NCBI GenBank assembly: GCA_027605045.1
Contig: JAQFWX010000003.1
Location: 434,001 to 498,000, forward strand
DNA length: 64,000 nt
Origin: Phallus indusiatus
Lineage: Eukaryota > Basidiomycota > Agaricomycetes > Phallales > Phallaceae
Reading direction: 5' to 3'
The notes under the pieces were generated by a model. The model saw only the letters and a program-made list of their open reading frames with translations, did not search any database and had not been told where the DNA came from. Positions 1-12,045 of this stretch are shown piece after piece. A program made the translations under genes and the position numbers. Every line of letters starts with the position of its first letter. Positions within the stretch are counted from its first letter, which is position 1.

Positions 1-1665
1 AGCTTCTGTAAATTAATCATCGCAGCTTCTCGGATAGAGTAGACATGATCAGCTAGCCAACCCAAACAAAGGTTCCCGAGCTGTTCGTCAAAAAACGCTT
101 GCCCGAGCTGACTAGCTAGGAGTGGAATATATTCTATGATCGCCTGCCGGACTCGCCATTGTTTGTCTTCTGCGAGCTCTATAATCGCGGGAAGAAGGGA
201 TTGAGATAGTAAATCGATGCCGATGACTTAAGATATTGATTTCAGCCCAGCGTGATTTTCTTGGAGGAGTGTCTCACCTGAATTAACCAATTCCAATTTA
301 CTGATGATGTTCAGTCTGACGTCAGGGAACTCATCTTTCAGGAGATGTAGGAACAATGGTAGCATGTGCTCGATCGTCGCATCCTTTCCAAGTAAAGGTG
401 CTAGACCGCTTATCTGAATGGCGAGGGCCGCACGGACATGTTGGGAATTATCTTGAGACAAATCACGTACGCAAGGTAGAATACGTGCTAGTATGACCCC
501 CTGATCAATTAATTTGGAAAAACCTATGAGTCTGTTTTATGAGAGGATTCGGGCTGATACTGGGTTTGAACTACCTGGGATTTGACCGGCACCAGCAGTG
601 CGCACTTCAGCCTCGTTGTCTTTGAGCAGCTGTACGAAAGCAGAAACCAACTCCTCGCGGACTAATTCTTCACCCACAGCCTCGGCTAACTATAATCCGA
701 CTTTAGATACTTCAAAAGTGACAGAAAAGGAGTCTACAATTACCTCGACAAAGTGATTCGCAACCATATATCTGACTCTCCAGCTTTTGTCCGATACACT
801 CGATCGCAGCTGCACTAGCAAATGCGATTTAACATCTTCGGGACCAAGTTGTTGTGAAATCGCGATCAGGTCTTGGACTGTTAGCAAGCGTACAGAATCT
901 TGATCGTCGGTCGCCAACTTCTTGTATACAGGGAGAATGGATGATAAGACGTGAGCTGGCGACAATTTTTTGACAAAAGACTGGGGAACATGTAAGTACT
1001 TATGGTAAGAACATTTATATGAACATACATCCAAAGCTCTTGCAGCAGCTCGTCTGACCATTGGTGTGTCGTCTGCGCATAAAACAGCGAAACTCTTGCG
1101 CATTTCTTCTTTGTTGACATCCGATACTGAATCGTACACTGGCGCATACAAAGACGCAGCAGAATTTCTTGAGGTAAACCAATCTCCTCTTGAAAGCCTC
1201 CTGACCAGAGGGAGGTAATACTCTTCTATTTGTGAAGGAGATAAGACAGCAGCGACTTTGGTGATGGACTCTGTAGCCTAGGTAGATTCAAAATTGAAAC
1301 GTTATCAATAGCCCGAGCAAAAGAGCGTAGATACTATATACCTTTTCCCGAACCAAAGTTTCCTCGACTGTGGAAAGTGTTTCCAAAGGTCGCAATAGCA
1401 AATGTGCGTACTCCTTCCCTCCAATGTATTCTTCAAACCCTCTTCCCAGTTCTTCTGAGAGAGCAAGTAAGACTTCATCCTCGTCATCTACCGACTCCGA
1501 TAAGAACGGTATCAGCTCCTCCCTTGCCCGTTGTTGGCCCAGAGCAAGAGCGATGGTTGAGACACGACGAATCGCGTTAATACGCAATTGGACGTCATCG
1601 CTCTTTAGCTCGTCAACGAGTAATTGAAGAGGACGGGTTTCTATGTCATCGTAGGGATAACTCAT
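1..1665 (-). CDS. TPD3: Protein phosphatase 2A scaffold subunit A (PR65/Tpd3), partial at left edge
   Basis: Scaffold of the PP2A heterotrimer: HEAT repeats hold the catalytic C subunit and a variable B subunit in cytoplasm and nucleus. The ATG at 1665 opens with the family N-terminus ([22 protein letters not shown]), followed by repeated HEAT helices such as [18 protein letters not shown] and [11 protein letters not shown]. At least six exons are visible, with short introns (for example about 1280-1340). The reading continues through base 1, so the last HEAT repeats and the stop lie outside the window; roughly 500 of the usual ~590-600 residues are present. No frame break was seen. The identification rests on whole-length similarity to a very conserved family. 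Confidence 0.95.
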
Positions 1666-2108
1666 GGAATTATCGTAGCTTCTTTAATTGTGGTGATTAG
1701 AGGTTTTAGAAACGCGAGGCGGTTAGTAGCCTGTGACAGAGGGTAAAGAGTTTTGACCTTTGCGGAGTTCGAACGAACCGCTGTTCACTCGCTATCATAT
1801 ATCATGTCCCATATCACCAGGTGTGCGGCAGTGCCAATAATAGGACTACGTATACGTTATTTGTTTCTGTGCCCTAACACACTTGGTTGCTCCAATTGTC
1901 GTCATTTTTAAGATTGCACACAATCTTTAAGTTGGACTAACAGTGGTTATCCCTCTCGGGGTTTCGAAAAGAGTTCAGAATGCACCGAAATTTCGTTGAA
2001 CCTGTATTCCACAATCTGTAACCCCGCCAGCTTATCCTGATCTACAAGGTCATGTTGTTGAATTATGCGAGGAGGTATAGTTACCATGGCCGTTCAAAAA
2101 TATCACAT
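1666..2108. promoter_or_regulatory. Intergenic region, promoter side of PP2A-A
   Basis: 443 bp between the PP2A-A start and the stop of the next minus-strand gene. It should hold the PP2A-A promoter and the upstream gene's 3' end. I see no coding signal and no clear TATA box or repeat. Confidence 0.5.
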
Positions 2109-5009
2109 TTACAGTAACCGAACAAAACGATTTTCACAATAAATACACCAATGAACGGCTTCAAGTAAGTCGTTCACAAACCCGCTTCGCGACAAAGAAG
2201 GCAATAAATCTTGATCTTCTAGGTCAGAGGGAAGCTTCAAACTACCGGGTAATAAGGTTTTTCGACGGCATCCCACACATGTCCGTACATTTGGAGTGGC
2301 AAGAATGAAAGAGGTTATTGAGCATCTTTCTAATTTACAATGATTGAATTGTTAGAGTCGACTTCGAGTTTGGACCGGACTAAATTACTCACGCCATCGA
2401 TGCCCATTTTCGCACACAGCTTCGTTTTCAAAATCAACCGGAATAAGGACATGGCATGCTGGACAAAATTCGCATATCTTTGTATTACGGGTCGAAATTT
2501 CTTTTCGAATACCCATTCTATCCGCTGCTGCAGTTGCTTCACGTCGTAGAATGTCGCCACTGGTGTGGCATAAAACCAACCAACGCAGCACAAAATTCTC
2601 ATCGTCATCCGACCCTACAACTATTCAGCATATTCATATGAGAAGCAATCGATTCACCTTTGTGGCTGCCTCTGGATTGAAGTTGTTGGAGAACGGCTTG
2701 CATGTAGGAGCGACTTGCTGACTGGATCAACTGGTCGCAATAATCTCGTACAGGTGAATCATTGAAATTCAAGGACTACAATCTCAAACGACGACTTATG
2801 GTGTATTCAGAATAGAACACTCACTAATAAGCAGTTAGTAATTGTTAGTCTGAACCTAAGGAAGGAAAATGGTGGGTTTTGAAATAATGTGAGGAATAAG
2901 GCATCTTGCGAGTTTTCGGAGAAAACCGATGATTGAAACTCCAGTAGTGCCTTGACAGGAATTTTCTGGAGCATGTCCCATATGTGATTCATCTCGTCGT
3001 CCGTTATCAGATGATGATTGAGGTAGATGAGAGTTTCTCGAAGCTTCAGGGGCATTGAGTAGGATGCAACTCCAGACGTTTCAGAACCTTAAATGACCGG
3101 TTTGAAAAATATCTCACCTGCATCACTGGTAGCCGAAAGGTGACTGGATATGTGGTTGAGTAAAAGTAATTTAGACCCTCGAAGACAAGCTAAGCCGAGA
3201 AAGCTAATATGCTGTGAATCAAGCTTGTAGCTGAAATCATTTGGTCGACGACATCTGAAGGAGTTCAATAAAACCATCGTGGCACAGAAAGCCGCAAGAT
3301 ACGAACTCATAAAACCATCCAAAAGCTCCTGCGTGATCAGCACCAATAACACCCGAAATATATGTGCGCTCATCGGCGTAAACCTTGTCTGACTCCTCCT
3401 TTGGGACTCGGAGAATTTCAATTTCATCTCTCAGATCAAGGAATCGATAATCTATGGATATTTGTGGAAGGTCCATAACATTGGTGACTTTGTAAACAAT
3501 GCCATCAGAAGCATGAATTTGCATGTAATCTTCGTCTTCGTAATATACGATCCCAGCTATGGCAGCAAAAGGATCTTGTGTATGCAAAGAAGGTTCAATA
3601 GGGAATGCAAGCACGACGGAGCTGTCCCGTTCCGATCTCGTAATTTTGCGAATATTGACAAGGCCAGGTTTAGTATAAACGAGAATTGACTGCATGCATA
3701 AAACAGTGGATAAAAGATTCTATGCGAAAAAAACTCACGCCATCGCTTTGATGTTGTATAACTGATAAAGCGGTAACAGGGGTAAAATCGGCTGGATGTA
3801 AAACTTCAGCAGCGCTGTTTAATTTTATTTTCAGATCTTGAGAGCGAGCAGAGGCCTCCATTTGGACTTCATATACAGCGCCGTCGGCAGTACTGCAGAA
3901 TATAGAGGCAGATCCTGTAAGACATAGCTAAAGACAGGTGACACATAGATAAATAACGGCTCACGAGAATTATCTTCATGCTGGGACCACGGTGACCAAA
4001 CCATTTCTACAATCCAATTGCTTGCTGCTTCGAAGCACTCCAAATACGACAATCCGCTTTCTCTATCTCAGGTACTAAGAGCTTGGTCAAGGAAACGCCT
4101 TTCGTATCTACCTAGAATATTTCATGCATATAATGCTTCCAGCACGATTGCCCAAAGCCAGGATTGACGATTCATCTAAAACCCCCTCCGGAGAATGTAT
4201 ATGAACCCCTTTTGACCATGCTAGACCTATTAAAAATAAGTGTTACTATAGCAGAAACAAGAAATGATAATCTTGCATTGAATTTGTGCTTGTTGAATGC
4301 CCCGAATACTGTTATTCGGCGAAGCAATCGAATCCTTAATGGTTTCAGTCACATCTTGAATCTACGAGAAGAGAGTTATCGCCCGATCTTTTGACATATC
4401 AGCATGAGCGGATATGTACTTTCTGCCACTCGCCACTTATATGATTCTTACAGGGACCCCATAAGGAAACTTCAAGATTGCTCGTCAAGGCAGCCAGTAC
4501 ACAGCTGAAGAACGTCAGAACAGTCGATTATAATCAAGTGGCCTTACCAGTAAGTTTTAGACGAATTAGTGGGCGATAGTGCCATTCCAACCCAAGAGAT
4601 GTCAAGTGAGCCTAATGATAATGTGCCCCAATCTTGAAGAATATTACAACAAGAAGCAGGCCCTTTAATCTGTTACCCTTACTATCTGAGTCCGCTGCCC
4701 AATTATGATGAAGCTCTTTATCGATTTCAACTCTATTTGTAAACCATTCAACGTCTTTAGTAGATTCTGATGATGATTTAGGATTATGAACTGAGAACAG
4801 AGTACAATCCGCATTGAAGTCAGGAGTCTGTAAATTCTCAGATATAAAAGCATAGCTGAATTTAGAAGTGGCCATACAAGGATATGAATTGCATTGCGAG
4901 ACAAAACAAATAGCTGTCCGTCCTCCGACCACTGTATGTTTCGGGGGGACGGCACCGAAACTGCAACCGGAAATGATAGGTGAGACAGCACCCGTCCATC
5001 TTCCTGCAT
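2109..5009 (-). CDS. TFIIIC 90-kDa-type subunit (N-terminal propeller plus C-terminal zinc finger)
   Basis: Predicted subunit of TFIIIC, which recognises internal promoters of tRNA genes for RNA polymerase III. The ATG at 5009 (MQEDGRVLSH) leads into the family N-terminal motif NIQWSEDGQLFVLS; a 50-nt intron then joins to TPDFNADC. A later WGPCKNHISGEW segment also fits the family propeller. The C-terminus carries the zinc-binding module: CPAC, CENGHRW, an intron, then QRC, CVGC and CIYC, ending at the TAA at 2109-2111. The gene has many small exons; I checked those at the two ends and the WGPC region, and they join in frame. Middle exons (about 2.8-4.1 kb) were not all resolved. Distinguishing TFIIIC90 from other WD/zinc proteins rests on the combined N- and C-terminal signatures. 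Confidence 0.8.
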
Positions 5010-5498
5010 TTTTGAAACTTTCAATTGAAACCTGAAGGTTTAATACTTCTCGAGCTTAAGCATAAGTGCTTAAAGTAAACTGAAAAATTGAGCTAAGAAG
5101 TAAAAGTTTAAAGATTCTCAAAGAAGCCTTGATGAGACGATCACATGTATGTCACGCGTCCGCGTCGTAACGCCACTTGCTTATCTACGTCGTCCAGCTC
5201 CTTTGAGTACTTTCTTTCTTTCACACTAACTTCGCTCAATGATCTAGGCATCTCCTGATTAAAGTCATGACTGTAAGTCCGTCGTAAATTTGGATGAGAT
5301 CTATCTGAAAAGTGAACCTTCTGTAAGGACCTGACATTCTGTTACTTGCACATGACGGAACATGACATCAAGACCATAAACTCCTCAGACAACCCATATC
5401 ATACAGAAAACCAACTGTCTGACGAAGGTAGCTTTAAACAAACCCATCACTCTTCTTAATTAACGACCTGTCATTGAGAGCTGGAAATACCTCCTCAC
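5010..5498. promoter_or_regulatory. Divergent promoter region between the TFIIIC subunit and an unknown gene
   Basis: 489 bp between divergent starts. On the plus strand an ATG at 5267 is followed six bases later by a good donor (gtaagt at 5273), so the downstream gene may have a tiny first exon or spliced leader here. No repeat seen. Confidence 0.4.
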
Positions 5499-6017
5499 AT
5501 GGTGCCTCCAAATCCTGATGATTCTGAAAGTGCGAATTTTCTTCATTCTGTGTATTTGTTTCCTAATTTTGCCTTAGTTCTTCCATCTCATATCCATCCT
5601 TCCTATCCATATGGCAATCCTACAAACCTTAACCACCCAGCTGCCTTACCAAACATCGCGAGCGAGCCTTTACGTGCGTTGTATCAAGATATAGGCTATT
5701 CCGGAGAAAACATCAACGCTACTCTGCGATGGAAGGAACTTGGACTTGATTTGTTGCTCCCGGTTAATCAGTCAAAGGAAGAGGCTTTAAAGGCAGCAAT
5801 AGCCCGGAAAATGGCAAGCGGCGCCGCACAAAATCATGCACATGGGACCGCAATTGATCAAAACATTGATGATGAAGATGATAGTAACGAGGAAGGGGAG
5901 GAGGAGGAGGAAGAGGAGGAGGAGGAAGAAGAAGAAGAGGAAGAGGAGGAGGTAGAAGGTGACTACTACGATGTCGACGCCAGCAGAGGATTTTCCGATA
6001 CTACCGAGTCGTTCTAA
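5499..6017 (+). CDS. Hypothetical protein with long Glu/Asp C-terminal tail
   Basis: 172 codons without an intron, ATG at 5499. I do not recognise the family. Residues 1-100 form a Pro/His/Tyr-rich, apparently globular part (SHIHPSYPYG, EPLRALYQDIGYSGENINATL, WKELGLDLLLP). Then comes an Ala/Lys helix (EEALKAAIARKM) and a tail of about 45 mostly acidic residues with an almost unbroken run of about 23 Glu, encoded by an imperfect GAR-codon repeat at 5891-5950. The structured N-terminus argues for a real gene rather than a spurious repeat ORF. An upstream mini-exon at 5267 is possible. Tails like this occur in histone- or ribosome-handling proteins, but nothing else supports that role here. Confidence 0.6.
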   Translation: MVPPNPDDSESANFLHSVYLFPNFALVLPSHIHPSYPYGNPTNLNHPAALPNIASEPLRALYQDIGYSGENINATLRWKELGLDLLLPVNQSKEEALKAAIARKMASGAAQNHAHGTAIDQNIDDEDDSNEEGEEEEEEEEEEEEEEEEEEVEGDYYDVDASRGFSDTTESF

Positions 6018-6167
6018 TGGTTAGAAAGGCATATATACAAACAAACGAATTCAAGTCCAAATTTACAAATCAATTTAATCAATTTAATTCAATCAAGATT
6101 TGCGTTCTGGCTTCATCCTATCACTGGGAACTCCCCTATCCTCAGTTTGGTAGACTGTCAAAATGGG

Positions 6168-9100
6168 TCAATCTTCCCTATCGAGGACAAGAGTGTACCA
6201 ACTTACACCAAACGGTCTTAACACGATTGTTTGATTATCTCCAATGCAGGCAACTGGACTTTGGGGAGGAGATGATGTAAACGTATTTCCGGCGATAGGC
6301 CATACTATTGGACACGCGGTAACGGTCATGCTAAAAGGAGGCAAACCGTAGTCGAAAATCGGAGAAGGCAGAACTCCATCTGCCGGCGGATCGTTGTGGA
6401 ATTGTAGCGTGCTGGGATCAATGGCAAACTGCCACGCTGTGGTGGCTTCGAACTGAAGGTCAACTGCTAAAGGCTCCTCCTATCAAAAGATTCATAAAAG
6501 ATCGTCTTTCTTCTTTGGGATGAAACGTTACCGCATTCTGTGTCAATACAGTTTGATTTCTTGCAATATCAAATGCATAATGCAATGGCCCACGATGTAC
6601 AGCTATCGAACCGTGAGGTCTTGATTCTATGTCCAAATTTGAGCCTTATACAGATCTATAGGAATGTGTTGGAACTAACCTAATGTGATGTCCGCAGGTA
6701 CATTCAAAGTGAACGTCGTCCGACCGCTTTTGACCCTCAATGCCAGTAAATGAGAATTTGCATCAGGGACCGCAGGCTTGAATGATCCACCGTTTACGCT
6801 AATTGTTGCCTTGCCCATGGACCAAGAAGGGATCCTTACGAAATAATCGAAATCCTTTTGAGCCTCAATGGTCGTGGTCAGTGTATCGCTGAATGGGTAG
6901 AGAGTATCAACCCAAACGGACACGGTGTTGTCTGAATGGCCCGTTCAATCGATGCATATGCATGAACAGAGACGAGTTACCTTCAGCAAGTACAGTCTTC
7001 ATTGAAAATGGCCCTAGATACACGTGAATCAACGAACTCGAGTCTTGATTCACTACAAATGCGTTCGAGATAAATTTCGGCCAGCCTTGAGGGTGATTCA
7101 CCGTGCAACACTGGGAATTCAAGTCTGAGTAGAAATGATTATGTTATGATTGAAGGCTTTACCGGATAATTGGGTTCTGGTAAACAGCATTAATACTGGA
7201 TTTAGATATATAATTTTTATCCTTGAGACTTACCCAAGCCAAATACATTGGAGTAGGGTCCCTTTCGAGTTCAGAATCATGTTCAGTTTGGCTTAAAGTA
7301 GTTAGCTAAGAAGACCCACATCATTCTATTACATAAATCCGTCTTCTGTCAGTAACATTCCTTCAAAAAGAGGTAGAGTCCAACCTTGAAAGGATTTGGT
7401 GACATAGTTTGTGCCGCTATCTGGTTTTGTTGTTGCAAATATTGCCGACTCCACATGGCTATTAAACAAAAATGATTTCTCAGTTTAGATCACATGAACA
7501 TGAAGTATACTTACATCCAGTCAATGTGGCCGGGAGGGCGTTATAGGCAATTCTTTCCACCTGAGGATAAGAGCAACAATAATATTATCTGACAGCGACG
7601 ACAAAAGTTCGACACGTACTCGATCAGGGAATTTAGGATCCCCACTAACTTGATACAAATAACTTCCTCTGGATTTCTGATTTTAGAGTGTGGAAATAGT
7701 TATCTCCGACAATGACGTACGAAAACATTGTTTCCTATTCAATTCAAATTTTTGAGACGGCGGTCTAATCATGAGTCATAAGGACGTACCACAACAAGAC
7801 ATAACTCAGTTCCTCTGACAGCCTCCAGGCCTGCTAAATACTAATTCCAATTTAGTGTTTCAGAAGTTGGAAAGCGAAGAGAGTCATTTCTTACCTCGTC
7901 GGCACTGTATATGCCAGAGGGGCGACCATCTATACACATAACATAAGGTCAGACTCGCTGGTGAGGAAGGTAATTGAGAAATATACGATATTCAAATAGT
8001 AAATCCCAGCCTTGGCTAGAAGCAAGCAGCACTGTCAAAAGTTCAGCGTGGTTTAATAGACTGACAACGCTCATAATCACTAGATTCGTTATGGGTATAT
8101 CGATACGCAGATGCAGGAGCTTTCAGACCCTCAGCCATATTTACACCGTGCCTATACAAACAATCATTTGAGTGAATGACCGGGGAAGTAAGGAACACGG
8201 ACTGTACCAGGTCAGGACACCAAATGGCGATGTGATATTATCGACAGCAATGGTCGGGAAATACTCTTTCTGGAAGACACCAAACCAATCATCACCAGTT
8301 GACTGCAGCAACTCCATAGTCTCAAGAAGAAGGGTCTTGTTCGGGTTATAGTTATTGTCGTACATCCTTGCAACCCATTTAGTCAAACATGAACAAACGA
8401 AATGAGACCATTACCATTCAAGTGTCATAATAAAATCGGCCCATCGAGTTTGCGTCCAAGGTTCCAGTCCCTCTCCTTGTTTCAACATGGAATTGGCCAA
8501 AGGAATAAACTTGTTGAATGCATCCAAAATCTGTACAAAATCCCTTACACAACTACCTGAGTGTGGATGGAAGTCTGTTAGCTTACTTTAGTCTTCTGTG
8601 TGGGATCAGCTTCGAGCATTTGAATCGCGCCAAAGAAAAAAGGATATCTAGGTGGCGAAATTAGCGGAAATTTCAACAAAAATGAGTAAATACTCACCTT
8701 CCCCAGAGATAACGGGGTTTAGTAGTTCCGGTTTCGGGACCAAGCCAACCATCTTCGCCCTGATGGTCGATGACATAGTCCAAGAATTGCTGAACTTGTC
8801 CAATTCTTGTAGAATCATTCATGAGGTAAGCGTTGGGGACCATTCCATTCTTTCATTAGTCAGTTCTCCATGTCCTGGTTGTTTAGTTTTTTCCGAAACG
8901 ACTCACAAACCAGTAGCTTCCAGCTAATGACAAGGTGAGATGAATACAAGGCGTAAAAGAACTATGTTGTCTTGACCTTCTTCCAAGTCAGAATAATAAC
9001 TAGTTCCGCCAATCCAGTCACTATCCGCTACGCTAGAGAAAACGTTTGATCAGATGTGAAATGATGGTGCAAGAGTACTTACTAGTCGTAGAAGTCACGT

Positions 9101-9362
9101 TCATGTCCTGCTAGGCCTTGAGTTTGAACGTTCAATTGATCGGCCAACCATCCGGCGGGGAAAATGGAAGTCAGAGGTAGGTAGTTATATTGTTTCGGTA
9201 CCACTACAGCAGCAGTTAAGCTAAGATTTTCCATATATAACATGTTGAACATTCACGTTTCAAGTCCGAGGATTGAGGCGGACCAGTGTTCGAAGCTTTA
9301 ATGGCGCTGCAAACCAAGAGCGGTCCAACTAAGAGGGAAACTGGAGTCAACTTCATTAGCAT
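6168..9362 (-). CDS. Secreted GH127-like glycoside hydrolase (beta-L-arabinofuranosidase family)
   Basis: Predicted extracellular enzyme acting on arabinose-containing plant polysaccharides or glycoproteins. It starts at 9362 (MLMKLTPVSLL) or 9356, giving a hydrophobic signal peptide of about 20 residues; an in-frame ATG at 9419 would bury it, so the later start is preferred. Family marks in order: ERIAYNALPATLTG, an MWSRQYLQQQNQ segment, the Cys-Cys motif in NSQCCTVNHPQGWPKF (GH127 uses a catalytic/metal-binding Cys pair), then C-terminal beta-sandwich pieces FDYFVRIPSW and LEFEATTAW-like strands. I read the last exon to the TGA at 6168-6170, ending in SWYTLVLDRED. There are about 12 short exons, not all boundaries fixed. 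The substrate is inferred from the family only. Confidence 0.8.
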
Positions 9363-10560
9363 GAGGTATACTGCTGAAAGATTATGAGATGCCGAAAGTT
9401 GATCACCTTTTATAGGCATTTCTTTGAATCAAATGTTCCCCCATTTGGATCAGCTGTCACGTGTTGAGTCCTTGCGGTCAGTGCCACTATAGCGCCACAG
9501 GACTAGAAGCTTTGAGAGATATGAAGGCGGTCCGGTCCCAATCCGTCTCGAAAGCCCTCCACCGGTGAAATCTAGGATTTACTCGGGATCTACCTCATTT
9601 AAAAAATTAAGCTAGAGCAACTTAGTGCGATGGAAGCTTCAGAACCAAAGAAGGGCATGCCTGAACCTACGACGCGAAGACGCCACTTAAATTGAACTCT
9701 CAGTTGACTTTTAAGGCTTCAAGAGCCTTCAAGGCTCTCGGTAATAACTAGCCAGGATAGACCAGGTAAAGTAGATTTCGAGTCGAGCTGCATGAAAAGC
9801 TTGAACGCAAATAACTCATTCGGGTTTGGGCATACTTGTCTTTGTTGACTTTAAATGAGTTGTCTGATTGACCAGAGGGTTTTTTGAGATGACGGCGATA
9901 AGCTTTGAACTAAAAATCGATAGCATCGGACAGCATGTGGAACCAACGTCGCCACGCGTCTGAGAGGCCCTGCGGGTAATGTTTCAACTTTCGAGGCCCG
10001 GACTTGACTGCCAGCTGAAGCCTTGAACTTGATTTGAAATTCCCGTGACTTTGTCTGAAGTGTGCAACTCCCCAAACTTATTTCCGAATGTCTACTGTTT
10101 TCAATGCAAGAATTCGTTGTGAATATGTAGTGTGCTCCGACTTGAATAGTCACTTCCATGAGGTTTGTGATGACCTAATCATGAATTCATTTGTACCTTT
10201 CGGTAATCACGTGCGGAATGCCGCATTTCGCCGTTCAAGAAACATTTCCTTCGCAGCGAACCCTGAAATTTAAACCTGGGGATTCCAATTTGCTAATTGG
10301 CTCAAGAATTCTTCGTCAGTTATTTCCCTGGCACTCATTTATAACTCATCTGAACGATTTTCTCATTCTCTCAAGCTTGTTTCCCCAGAATCGCTAGTAA
10401 AGTAAGGTGCTTGAAGTTTGGAGGGATTCAGGAAAGGAGCTCCGTTGAACTTCTGTTATTCAAACATCGTCTTACCTTGACATTCTTATGATCAAGACCG
10501 TCAGGTTTACCCAACATTTCACGTTTTGCTGGTTCTCAAGTGTGCGCGGGTAGTTCTTCG
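9363..10560. promoter_or_regulatory. Divergent intergenic region between GH127 and an unknown gene
   Basis: 1.2 kb without a convincing gene. It holds two CACGTG E-boxes (near 9459 and 10207) and scattered CCGG-containing motifs (around 9530-9565), either of which could be transcription-factor sites. Short ORFs here lack start context or family resemblance. Confidence 0.4.
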
Positions 10561-11656
10561 ATGGTTGCCACGCCAATTTCAAGACATTTAGTGCAGACAG
10601 TCTTCCAATACATCCTGCCACCGAATTTACCCATTCCTCCTCACCTCTTATCGATACCCTCTTTAGAACGCCATCACTATTTGTCTATTTCTCCAGAAGA
10701 TGTGGCCACATATTTGTGCTGGCCTTCGTCCGATGTGGATGACGTTGTGCGATTAATAGAACACACTTCCTTGCAAGACACATTTGGGCAAGAACCAGAG
10801 CACGAGGTCCGTTACACGGCTCCAGACGAAGCCACCTTATTGGCACATGTTCAACCGGACCCTCAGTCTTCTTTGCGGGTCATTTTCATGTGGGACTCGG
10901 ATGACAATCGATGGGGATATCACGACTGTCATTTAATGCCATTCCCTCCTTCAGCACATTCTCAATTAGAGTCGGTCATAGTGCCGCCTTCTACTGCTTC
11001 GCGTTCTCTATCACGTTCTTCGTCACCTGACTCTGACTATTGGGGTGGCTACGCGTCATCTGATACTACTCCTAATATTGTTGTACCTCCGACCGTTGGT
11101 GCAGAAGACGAGGAAAAGGCCGAAGCTGCATATTGGGCTTCTTACGGTGGGGTGCATGGTGCGTATCACCTTCTACGGCCTAGCAAGTAAACTGACTGAA
11201 TCTGGTGTTTATCTATCAGGCTCAGGAGACTCGACCGTCCCTTCGCCACGCCCTTCCAAACAACCTATACCTACCACCACCGAGACATATGGTCGTACGG
11301 AGCCGGATCCATTCTTGGCCAACTTGCATCTACGACTGCAAAGCCAAAACGGGTTTTTGAGTCCTAGATATCCCGGCTCAGAACGCTCGCATTCGCCACA
11401 GCCAACTGGCTCCATCCAAGAACCTGATTCTTCCGATATCACTCATAACAAGTACGGCTTCGCTGATAACGCCGAAATTACAAACCAAAATCACGAGAAA
11501 CTTTTGATTACCTCAATCGCCGAGGTGCCCACTGTTAATGAGGAGCCTGGACTCAGAGACATTGTTAAAGGAATATACCACATGTGGAAAGGAGGATCGG
11601 AAACAAAAAACGAAGAGGAATTCATCAGGATTGTCAAGGACGTATTATATTCGTAA
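10561..11656 (+). CDS. Hypothetical Ser/Pro-rich protein
   Basis: Two exons: 10561-11158 and 11220-11656, split by a 61-nt intron (donor gtgcgt, acceptor ctatcag), giving 344 residues. The ATG at 10561 is the first in frame; the open frame upstream starts only at a GTG. The N-terminal ~130 residues look folded (HLVQTVFQYILPPNLPIPPHLL, and a motif ending WDSDDNRWGYHDC). A Ser/Pro-rich disordered middle follows, then an acidic AEDEEKAEAAYWASYGGVHG helix and a C-terminal helix (GIYHMWKGGSE, EEFIRIVKDVLYS). I do not recognise the family. The ordered ends joined by a low-complexity linker suggest an adaptor, but that is inference. Confidence 0.75.
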
Positions 11657-12045
11657 CTTTCGTCCGACGTCGTCAAGGGGTTGCAGCGCAGCTTCAACAT
11701 TCTGCTTTTTAGCTATCCATATCGCTTCCTATACCACCCGAACCGTGGCTCGATTGCCATACCGGAGAAGTCTCCGAACTGGTTCAGCGAAGGGACGCAG
11801 ACAAAAGGTATAACTTAGAGCGTCATTGTATCTGCGTTGCGGCAAATTAGTGTTAATGTATCATTCGAATAATGGTCTGGTCTTTGAATCAAGAAAACCC
11901 TTAACTCTCAACAAAGTTATAGATAATGACGATGATGACGATGCTGATGATTGTTTTATTAAACCACACTACCTTGCTATGATATAGAGTGGATGAAAGG
12001 CGTTGTATGCGGTATATATACAGTGTCCGAGATGTTGTAAAGTCC
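11657..12045. other. Convergent intergenic region
   Basis: 389 bp between two convergent 3' ends. It contains a (GAT/GAC)-like run near 11927-11955 and AT-rich stretches suitable for poly(A) sites. No gene seen. Confidence 0.4.

Noticed and set aside
1765..1790. GTTCGAA core resembling a tRNA T-loop
   Set aside because: Flanking bases do not pair and no anticodon arm is present.
9851..10397. Several ORFs of 60-100 codons between GH127 and the next gene
   Set aside because: No family pattern, no splice support, composition like surrounding non-coding DNA.
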